DNA from: Marthasterias glacialis | Taxonomy: Eukaryota; Echinodermata; Asteroidea; Forcipulatida; Asteriidae | Length of the DNA: 64,000 nt | Direction: 5' to 3' | Assembly: GCA_911728455.2 (NCBI GenBank) | Contig: OU452238.1 | Coordinates: 14,354,049-14,418,048, forward strand | Shown: positions 1 through 7,721 of the stretch, in pieces | How positions within the stretch are numbered: position 1 is the stretch's first letter | Layout: each line of letters starts with the position of its first letter | The notes under the pieces: model-generated | Seen by the model: the letters and a program-made list of their open reading frames with translations, nothing else | Databases searched by the model: none | Told to the model about the DNA's origin: nothing | Program-made: the position numbers and the translations under genes

Positions 1-1352
1 GTCTCAAAACAAAAATCCCTCCAACATTTACTGTGAACTGCCTTGGAATATCGAAACAGTAATTTCAATTAATACTCATAAATAATAATGACATATCTCG
101 ACTGTATGAGACAGAGGTACTTAAAATGTCAATAAATCCCTTTCATTGGTCATTATCTCCACTTCTAATGCAATGAGGTTCTATATTACGAATTTATTTT
201 CCAGCAAATCTTCTACCGGGCATGCAAAGTACTGTATTTTTCCCAGCAGAAGGTTGTAAGTAATATTGGCTTCTTTGAAATAAATGGTGCAATGTTACGT
301 GTTTGTTGCTATAAAATTACTCCGAAGACACGTTTTTCCATTCCCATGCACATTTGAACTGTTTTACTGTGACTACTGAATGGCTGAGAAACGATCAAAC
401 GTTCACACTTGGTTTTCTTGAAACACAACTTTGCACATACATTTCTTACAACCTGTGCCGGGCCTACTTTCGTTTGTTACTCCATTCTGCCTGTACACAA
501 CGCTGATGACGTCAAAATGTGTTTCTCCGAGTCTCAATTATTGTTTAATTATTTATTTATTTATTTATTAATTTATTTATTTATTTCAGTATCTTTAAAC
601 AGGATAAAAAGATCAACATAAGCTGTTTTTACATCAAGGTCCTGTAGGCCAACAAATACAACGGACTGAAAATGGCAAAACACACCAAGACAAGTAAAAC
701 AGTAGAAGGTGTAACTCACATAAGATGGTTATAATTTACCCCATACAGTACCTCGGTTCCGTTAATATATTGGTTTGCATTAAGGCAACAGAAAATGGCT
801 GCCCTACGGTAAACTTCTACACCTAATTTAACAACTTATGAATGTTGGTTCGGTGTATCTCAAATCAATGCCACTATCAATTTATACAGGATGTTATTTC
901 TCTGTACTTTCCAGCCGGGGCTTTTATTGCCTCTCCAAGAGGTTCAAATTCCCTTCTGAGTGTATTTTAATGATACTTCTCGGAGTATCTTGTAAATATT
1001 TGTATTCATCGCATCCTCAACAATTAATTATCTCAACATGGACTCTGAAACTTTCATTTTGTTATCAATCAAAGATCTTCTCTTAACGCATCATATTCGA
1101 CATCAATGGCTAAAGTTTGTTGAGAAAACACGTGGGTTACGCGACGCTTTGCGAAGCAATGTGTGCTGTAAAACCTTATGTGCCTCACGCGGGTTAAACC
1201 TTCCGAGGTGATACCGGTATATCAAAAGGTTATACAACTCACTTAAGAGGTTCATGAAACGAAGTTAAATAATAATGACAGTGCGGGCATGAATCCTCAC
1301 AGTAAACCCGTATGTTACGCACCATTTATCCAACATGGACAATAATTATGAA
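1..1352. other. Non-coding stretch with an ATTT microsatellite
   Basis: No credible gene is visible. Positions 546-587 are an imperfect (ATTT)n tract. Short open frames at 409-621 and 838-1086 have no recognisable motif. The first runs through the microsatellite, which explains its YLFIYLLIYLFI repeat. The remainder is AT-rich unique-looking sequence. Confidence 0.6.
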
Positions 1353-1575
1353 CCATTATATCCGACCTATTGTGTCCGACGAATGATTTTGTCCGACCCA
1401 TTTTGTCCGACACTTTGCGCGAGACATGACAAAATGGATTGTCGGACGCAATGGGTCGGACATAATGGTTTGTCGAACACGATGGATCGGACATAATGGT
1501 TTGTCGGACACAGTGGGTCGGACATAATGGTTAACATTTCTCGTCGGACATAATGGTCCATGTCGGACATAATGG
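1353..1575. mobile_element. Fold-back element of TCCGAC / GTCGGA units
   Basis: The left part reads CCATTATATCCGAC followed by further TGTCCGAC units. The right part reads GTCGGACATAATGG several times. The two ends are therefore inverted copies of CCATTATRTCCGAC. Right of the centre (about 1420-1440) the units run as direct repeats, with GTCGGACATAATGG and GTCGGACACARTGG alternating. The whole block could fold into a long imperfect hairpin. No target-site duplication was found, so mobility is inferred only from the terminal inverted repeats. An open frame on the - strand over this block is an artefact of the repeat. Confidence 0.6.
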
Positions 1576-1795
1576 AGCGTAAAACCCGTATGAGGTTTTG
1601 GGGTTTTCTACACGTAAGTTCATTCTAATGATAACAGTGAGACCTCACGCATTAGGTTCTGTGTCTCCTGCATTACATCTACAAAACAAGCCCCGTCATC
1701 TTAAAAGCCGAAATTGCTTTAGACAGCCACGGAAATACCCCCGGGCATCTTTTCCGTGCACACGGAATACTATCACAACTTGAAAAGGGGACATA

Positions 1796-1940
1796 CACTG
1801 TAAAAAATTGCCGCGTTTTTACGGATAATTTTTTACGGAACTCATCTGTGAAACTGAAATTATGGATATTTTCCGTATAAATACGGGAGAAAACACTCGC
1901 TCCGTTTGCATAAATAAGTTGTATTTACAGTCTCCAAAAA
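1796..1940 (+). mobile_element. Partial CACTG-terminus element (right end unclear)
   Basis: The sequence TACACTGTAAAAAAT starts here, with TA at 1794-1795 followed by CACTGTAAAAA. It is then rich in TTTACGGA and CCGTATAAATACGG motifs. The same kind of terminus closes the element ending at 7719 and bounds the complete one at 62377-62546, so this looks like a related terminal-inverted-repeat element. No matching CAGTG-TA end was found downstream, so it is probably truncated and the right boundary is approximate. Confidence 0.4.
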
Positions 1941-2343
1941 ATGTCAATTATTAAAAAAATAATAATTTAGGAACTACTTAAAATAATAATATCTTTCAAT
2001 TTATATTTATGTTGAATTGTTGTTTTAGTTCTCATTTTAAATAAACAAGAAATAAATATATACTATTGATATGCTTAACGACTACGAATGTGTGACAACA
2101 GTTGTCCCGTAAAAATTACTTATGGTAAATAACTGTTGAAAAATCAAAAACCTAACATCTAAATTCGACATGAAAGGGTACGTTGAAATGTAAATCCAAT
2201 ATTATAACTTCAAAAAAATATTTTAATGGATATAACAAATTTATTAGTGAAATAAATTTCCTAAGTATTCATTTGCTAGCAATTGCATGATCCGGACGTG
2301 GTAGTTTTTTTTACCTTTGCATTATGGGACATGAAGATCTGTG
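1941..2343. other. AT-rich stretch, nothing recognised
   Basis: Very AT-rich sequence with AATAAT and TTTATATTT stretches. I see no coding frame, RNA gene or repeat structure that I can name. Confidence 0.6.
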
Positions 2344-2455
2344 GATTTCGCTTAGTCTGGCTCCCAGACCCAAAAATCTCTGACTATTCTCTGTCGATTT
2401 TTTTTACAAGAGTCGTCAGGGACTCTTTGGTCAGGGAACCAGACAAGATTTCGCT
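2344..2455. mobile_element. 94-bp terminal-inverted-repeat element with 9-bp TSD
   Basis: The 9-bp sequence GATTTCGCT occurs at 2344-2352 and again at 2447-2455, flanking a 94-bp unit (2353-2446). The unit begins TAGTCTGGCTCCCAGACC and ends GGTCAGGGAACCAGACAA, which are imperfect inverted copies of each other. Inside, it shares CAAAAATCTCTGACTATTC, CTGTCGATTTT and AGAGTCGTCAGGGA with the longer element at 56424-56925, which has its own 9-bp duplication. Nine-base duplications are typical of Mutator-like elements, but no transposase is present, so superfamily assignment is inference. This is the short, presumably uninterrupted form of the family. Confidence 0.75.
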
Positions 2456-3504
2456 GCGCTGACGTTTGGTACGCAAAGTACCCGAATACAGTCTACGTGT
2501 GCAGACAACATCACTGCGGTGGGCGCGCGAACATGGAATTCGTGAACTGAAATTTGTGAATTTACACTCTCCACCAACCATCAAAGATCGCTCTCTTCCA
2601 AGTACCATTGTGACAAACGTACTACTGTAGTAGTGTTTTGACACACTGTTCAACCTCAAGTCAAGGACAAGGTGAGTTAATTTTATCGCCATTTAAATAA
2701 AAAAATTAACGTTACATTCATAATTCTTTATAATTATAATTTTTATACAATACAATTACAAGTACAACATTACAACAAGTACAATACTAGTTACTACAAC
2801 GTTGACATGGTTGAATTCTACATCAATGGTTGAACGTCGTGAGCATGCATGATGCCATGGTGATTTAGTACACTAGTCCAGATCCAGTGTAACAACTAAC
2901 ATTTAGCACAGTAGCAGTTTAAACTTTAGGCAGTAGCACTAATGTAAAAACATGGGATGTGCCTTGCTAACGTGCATGAACGTGTGAGCATGATGTTATT
3001 CGTTAACGTTACACATTGCACTCCCTCCCTCCAACTCCAAGGACAAGGTTTCATCATGCATGTCATGACAGCCATGGGCCATGTCCTTCATCCATGTCAC
3101 CAAGCCTTATCGGAATTCAGCATGCATTGTGCATGGATCGGTGGGAAGGGAGTTTTGGAAAACAGTGTGTACAAAGTCTATGTGGGCATGGTGGGGTGGG
3201 TAGGGGAGGGAGAAGATCGCTAGCATTAGATAAATTGTTTTTGTTTGCATGAAAAGTTGATTGTATTTGTAACGTTAGGCCTATAAAAAATGGTTGGATG
3301 ATACATGAAAAATCACATTTATGATAACAAAAATACAACGTGTTTTAGGGCTGAATAGTGCTGTTAAAAAAGTACCAGCACATCGACCCGGAGGTCGCAG
3401 ATTGTAGGGATTTATCAGCTTTGCTGTACTTGTAATACTTCACGTAGAGCCAGACTATACTGCCACTGGATATAGTGCCAAGTCCTTTTTTATTTTATAT
3501 CCAG
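2456..3504. other. Stretch upstream of the SAMD3-like remnant
   Basis: No supported gene. From about 2820 to 3140 the sequence is conspicuously rich in CATG/GCATG tetramers, and 2727-2800 is a TACAA-rich low-complexity run. At 3365-3436 an open stretch of about 23 codons (LLKKYQHIDPEVADC and onward, then a stop) could be a decayed upstream exon of the gene that follows, but no family match was recognised. Pyrimidine-rich sequence at 3483-3502 precedes the proposed exon start. Confidence 0.45.
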
Positions 3505-4080
3505 AATCTGATGACAGAGATCAACATGATAAAGAGCTTGCATCTGTACAGCAGGGAACCTTTACAGATGATGCATCCTTGGACACACCACACAGACCAA
3601 GTAACAACCGGTCATCATCCTACAAAGTTCCATGGCACAAACTACCTAAAGCTTTGATGGCGAAGTGCAAGGTTGGCAAAAGACCAGAGCCAAGAGACAG
3701 GCGTAAAATGATCAAGATTATCATGGATGATGTGAACGAATTACATCATTTGGTCAAGAGAAAGGACCTGCATAAAATTGCTCAAGACATTGTTGGAAAA
3801 TTTAGCAAGTCCTTTGCTGACATCATCAATGGTGAAATCCTTGGTGATGGTGCCTCTTCTTTACTCCAACAATTAGAGAGCAGAAAAGAAAACCTGCAAA
3901 GGTGAACAGGTTGCAAACGCCACAAACCATGCTGCCACAGCTACAGGTGTAAGTGAGGATCTGCCAGCTCGTAAGAAAGCAAAGATTGAGTTAGACAGCT
4001 TTGGCTGTATTAAACCTCAATGGATGCCAGACCTTCCAGAGGGTGAGTCACAAGAAGCACAAGAAGGCCTACTGGTTACA
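3505..4080 (+). pseudogene. Exon A of the SAMD3-like remnant, with a frameshift
   Basis: The pyrimidine-rich tract TTTTTTATTTTATATCCAG ends at 3504, and an open frame (xAA-TCT-GAT) starts at 3505. It encodes about 130 residues, including VPWHKLPKALMAKC, GKRPEPRDRRKMIKIIMDDV, KIAQDIVGKFSKSFADIING and SSLLQQLESRKENLQR, and meets TGA at 3903-3905. One base out of frame, from about 3901, coding continues with ARKKAKIELDSFGCIKP and MPDLPEGESQEAQEGLL, which is what the family has next. A one-base indel near 3900 is therefore likely. CAAAG|GTGAAC at the same place also resembles a splice donor, but the continued homology argues against an exon end. After about 4080 the homology stops. Confidence 0.6.
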
Positions 4081-4348
4081 TACAGTCCAAGTCATTCTCT
4101 CATGTGGCACCTGGGCCGTGGAACAATCTACCATCTCATAGTCATATGGCAATTTGCCGTGGTGCCCGTAAAAAGCTGCAATACAAATTTAAATTTTCCT
4201 CATATGGTGCCCTTTACTTTGGGGAAATTGCCGTGCCCTTTGGACAATAAATTTGAGGCCTGATAGTGAATGTGATATTTTTTTCACAATAAGCAGTAGC
4301 AAGTAAAATTAATAGCCAAGGTTGTTCACTTTATTTAATTCATTTCAG

Positions 4349-4533
4349 TCCACAACCGTACAGGAGAGTTGTGTTCTGCTACAAGGGTGTTCGTGATTGT
4401 TGATCGCAAGGTAATCAACTGTGCTGTAACCTCGCTCCAGAAAGCTCTGTTGATGACCTTTGCTTGTTTCTATATTTTCAACACAGAGTACAGTGGAGAA
4501 ATCTCATCTGTATACGCTTGATTTTATCGAGAG
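4349..4533 (+). pseudogene. Exon B of the SAMD3-like remnant
   Basis: A strong acceptor (TTTATTTAATTCATTTCAG) ends at 4348 and a consensus donor (GAG AG|GTATGT) starts at 4534. The frame reads VFVIVDRKVINCAVTSLQKA then LLMTFACFYIFNTEYS, a hydrophobic block typical of the C-terminal part of the family. In that frame a TGA follows at about 4519. The adjacent frame instead carries STVEKSHLYTLDFIER, which is the expected continuation, so there is a frame break near 4490. TTTCAACACAG at about 4476-4486 could act as an alternative acceptor, but that would skip the conserved FACFYIFN block. Confidence 0.6.
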
Positions 4534-4991
4534 GTATGTACAACCATTACAAACTGTGTAAAACAAGTTTTTACCAATATTACAGTAATAGAATGATTAC
4601 TCTGGCTGACTAACTCAAAGCATTTAAAGTGAAGAAACAAATTTGGTACTAGACTTTTGCTCTCGTCAATGTAGACAGATTAAGCATGGTAGGGGTCACA
4701 AAATCCACTGTAATTTTGGCTAAAAGGCATGAATGGCATTCATGAAATGCATTGAATTACCTGAGCAAGCTACTTACAAGTCATACATCAGCTCTATGCA
4801 TTAAATTAAAGTGGGTTAATTATTGGTATAAATTCACAAACAAACTTGTTTGTTTTGATGGTTATGGTACATCCTGACAAGGTATTTTGCCTGATGTTAT
4901 ACAAATGGTTGAATACCAAATTGAGAATGTTGCCACATTGGTTGAGTTCAAGGAATAATATCAAGACACTTCAATTTGTTTGTATTCACAG

Positions 4992-5133
4992 ATTCTTTGT
5001 TGGCATAAATCCTGGGGAGGGAACCAAAGCTGTAAGAGGAAAGAAGAGAGGGATGCCAGTTAGTGGGAAGGTAACTGCACTGGCCAATGCAATGGCAATG
5101 TTCGAAAATGAGTGGAACTTCAGTGAACTGTAA
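4992..5133 (+). pseudogene. C-terminal exon C of the SAMD3-like remnant
   Basis: The acceptor CAATTTGTTTGTATTCACAG ends at 4991. Joining the AG left by exon B to A-TTC-TTT restores ...IER-FFVGINPGEGTKAVRG, an exact fit to the family pattern FFxGINPxxGTK. The exon continues with MPVSGKVTALANAMAMFENE and ends at a TAA at 5131-5133. It is open throughout, so this exon alone gives no sign of decay. The phase match across the 4534-4991 intron is good evidence that exons B and C belong to one gene. Confidence 0.65.
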
Positions 5134-5428
5134 CTGATTTTTGAAATACGATCTACTGCAGTAAAGCTTGGCGATGGCAAAACAATTGTGATGATCGGCC
5201 TTTTACCAAACTTATGTAGTTGTCACTTGCATTGGACTTACATTTTGGGATATTTTGTGGTCACTCGCAGTACCTCTGGGTGCATTAGACGTGCCATAGT
5301 GCCAAAGTGGTTCACTGTGTTGACAACTGCAAGGGGGTGTGTTTTTCAGCTGCTCATTAGTTTTTCCAATCGGTCACAAATTGTTAAGACTAGTGACCGA
5401 CACGCACAAATATAGCATTCGCGTGCAA

Positions 5429-5627
5429 CTTAATGCGCGACTAGTTCATTGATCACGCATACAGTGTAGTTGAGGTATTCGCCTATATTAGTGAACACGA
5501 CATGACAGCGTTTTTGGTCGAAATCTTTTTCTAAAAACAGTTCTTACCGATTTTTATCCCCATCGGCATTGGCTAAAACGCTTAAGTACCTCAACTATGC
5601 GGGATGGTGAACTAGTCATGCGTTAAG
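5429..5627. mobile_element. Inverted-repeat element 3' of the SAMD3-like remnant
   Basis: The left end CTTAATGCGCGACTAGTTCA and the reverse complement of the right end, CTTAACGCATGACTAGTTCA, match. Similarity continues inward through CGCATA and GTTGAGGTA, giving arms of roughly 45-50 bp with small indels. No target duplication was found outside the arms. Its size and structure suggest a MITE-like element. Confidence 0.5.
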
Positions 5628-5907
5628 TGATACACCAAGTGCTATTTGTTTGTATCCGGTAAGTACATGTAGTCTCAACAATTTGTTACTGGTTAGTAAA
5701 TGCTAGTGACTGGCTGTATGGCACTCCTTGCAGTTGTTAAAACAGTGAACTGTTTAAAGATTTTTTTTTTTTAAATAGCATGATGTATGGTGGGGTTTAA
5801 AACACATTGACTGGCCTCACCAGTCTGTGAGAGCCTCAGGTGGCATACACACACACTGGTGCCCGCGTACCAGTCAAAAATAAATATACATGTAATAGAA
5901 ACCCACC

Positions 5908-6492
5908 ATGTGTGTATGACAAGCCAAATGCCAAATAATTCGATAAACAGTGTTTATCAGCGATAAACACTGTTTTTCGGAGATAAACACAGTTTTTCAA
6001 CCGATAAACACTGTTTTTCGAGAAAAACTCTGTTTATCACTTGATAAACAAAGTGTATCTCGATAAACACTGTTTTTCGCCGATAAACTTTGTGTATCGG
6101 CGAAAAACTCTGTTTATCGGCGAAAAACAGTGTTTATCGAGATAAACTTTGTTTATCAAGTGATAAACAGAGTTTTTCGCCGATAAACAACGTTTTTCGA
6201 GATAAACTTTGTTTATTGACCGATAAACATAGTTTTTCTCGATAAACAGTGTTTATCGGTTGATAAACTGTTTTTCGGCGATAAACAGAGTTTTTTGAAA
6301 AAAACTATGATAAACTTAGTTTGTCTCGAAAAACAATGTTTATCGGTTGAAAAACAGTTCGAAAACCAGTGTTTATCAAGTGATAAACAGAGTTTTTCTT
6401 GGAAAACCGTGTTTATCGCCCAAAAAACAGTGTTTATCACCGATAAACACTGTTTATCGAATTATTGGGCATTTGGCTTGCCATATGTGTGT
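5908..6492. mobile_element. Palindrome-array fold-back transposon with 8-bp TSD
   Basis: The 8-bp sequence ATGTGTGT occurs at 5908-5915 and 6485-6492. Between them lies a 569-bp element (5916-6484) whose ends, ATGACAAGCCAAATGCC and (reverse-complemented right end) ATGGCAAGCCAAATGCC, continue into AATAATTCGATAAACAGTG on both sides: inverted repeats of about 43 bp with two mismatches. The interior is an array of about 25 imperfect palindromes of the form GATAAAC-NNN-GTTTATC (about 17 bp), separated by only 2-5 bases such as CG, GC or AAGT. Many units have GAAAAAC or GTTTTTC in one arm. There is no coding capacity. The frames open on both strands simply follow the repeat. An 8-bp duplication fits hAT, P, Merlin or other DNA transposon groups, and the termini did not let me choose. 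The flanking duplication is TG-rich, so chance contributes somewhat. Confidence 0.8.
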
Positions 6493-7230
6493 GCCATATT
6501 ACCAATTGACTGCTCCATTTTGTGAAGCAAAGCCTTGTGAAGTGGTTCAGTCAAGATTTGCCTGAACTTGCATCTTTGGCTTTGTACCAGCAGACAGTTT
6601 TTAGAATGTATCCTCGGGCCCAAAGGAGAAATAGGGGTACAGTACTTAGCTTTCAGATGTTTTTTTTGTATTTCCAGTAAATAAGACTTTTTGATGAACA
6701 ACTGCTAAGATTTAATGATTACCATCTTGTTTGATACCTTTACCATTTTTAGGGGTACATATCCATTATTTGTGGATATTGTGGTTGAGACATCGTTTTC
6801 AGAATATTGCATTTGAAGATTGCTTGTTAACAAACTGTTTAGAAATTTACATGTTTGTACATTGTTAATGGTTCATTTCACGGGGTTGGGACACTGTGAC
6901 ATATTACTAAAGCATCAATACATTTGGCTCAATTATTTCAATTTTGTGTTTTTCAACACTCCATTATTACATTGTATGCAAACTCACTCTGTGTACTTAT
7001 TACATGACACACATTTCTGCTATTTCTGCTGTATTTGATTGCTGATTATACTGTACAGTAACAAATGTTTTCCCTGGTGCATTGTGTTAATTTCTGATCA
7101 TTCTACCTAATAATTCAATTGAATAAATTCTCAAAGTTTTAAACTACATATTATGCAGTTCTCATGCTGCTTTTATTTTACACATGACTAACCATTTGTG
7201 TATCAAACCTGTACAGGAAATAAACTGCTT
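6493..7230. other. Non-coding stretch
   Basis: AT-rich sequence between two repeats. Open frames at 6462-6701 (-) and 6820-7038 (+) have no recognisable content. Nothing else was identified. Confidence 0.6.
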
Positions 7231-7719
7231 TAGTGGAACAAAAGAAGAAGTCTGTTAATTTTCCCGTATTTTATTGAAGATTTCGTTAGAAATTCCGTAA
7301 AATTACGGAATCCTTTAAAAGTTCCGGCAGCAAATTTACAAGATTTTATTTTAATTCCGTAAATTTTCTGGACTTTTTGGAACATTTTCTGTAAATTTAC
7401 ACAATTTTACTGTATTTTTATAATTACGGAACCACCCAAAAAATTTCTGTTAATTTTGTTTTCAGGAATTTTCCCGTATTTTGTTTGAGATTCCGTGAAA
7501 AAATTCCGTAAAAAATTACGGAATTTTTGAAAAGTTCCGGCAGCAAAATTACTGGACTTTTTTTTTTATTCCGTAATTTTACGGAGTTTTTAATACTTTT
7601 TTTCCCGTTAAATTACACAATTTTCCCGTATTTTTTTAATTACGGAACTAAAAGAAAAAGTCCGGTAATTTTGCTGCCGGAACTTTTTCCGTTAAAAAAC
7701 GGAATTTTTTTTAACAGTG
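7231..7719. mobile_element. ACGGAA-rich element with two 210-bp tandem units
   Basis: TTCCCGTATT at 7261 recurs at 7471, and the following sequence (AAAGTTCCGGCAGCAAA, AATTACGGAA) recurs with it, giving two tandem units of about 210 bp. A third, inverted piece (TTTTGCTGCCGGAACTTTTT) lies at about 7670-7689. The right end TTTTTTTTAACAGTG is followed by TA at 7720-7721, the mirror of the TA-CACTGTAAAAA start at 1794. No matching left end exists, so the left boundary is a truncation point judged from repeat similarity. An open frame at 7527-7811 lies mostly inside it and is not a gene. Confidence 0.55.
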
Positions 7720-7721
7720 TA

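Larger units (their letters stand above)
3505..5133 (+). pseudogene. Three-exon remnant of an uncharacterised SAMD3-like protein gene
   Basis: Three coding segments (3505-about 4080, 4349-4533, 4992-5133) together read like the family of uncharacterised animal proteins commonly named 'sterile alpha motif domain-containing protein 3-like'. Recognisable blocks are VPWHKLPKALMAKCKVGKRP, the SFADIINGEILGDGASSLLQ block, DSFGCIKPQWMPDLPEGE, LLMTFACFYIFN, LDFIER and FFVGINPGEGTK. Introns with good donor and acceptor sites are retained, so this is not a processed copy. Two reading-frame breaks (near 3900 and near 4490) and the lack of the large central region of the family point to a decayed gene. 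A real gene with assembly errors is the alternative. The biochemical function of the family is unknown to me. Family membership rests on remembered sequence similarity. Confidence 0.6.

Noticed and set aside
5938..6462. CRISPR-like array of regularly spaced palindromic repeats
   Set aside because: The gaps between repeats are only 2-5 bases and are themselves repetitive, there are no unique spacers or cas genes, and the host is eukaryotic. It is the interior of a fold-back transposon.
6213..6525. Overlapping open frames on both strands (repeating DKHCFS / NTVF-like residues)
   Set aside because: They translate the palindrome array. Both strands are open because the units are self-complementary and lack stops in those phases.
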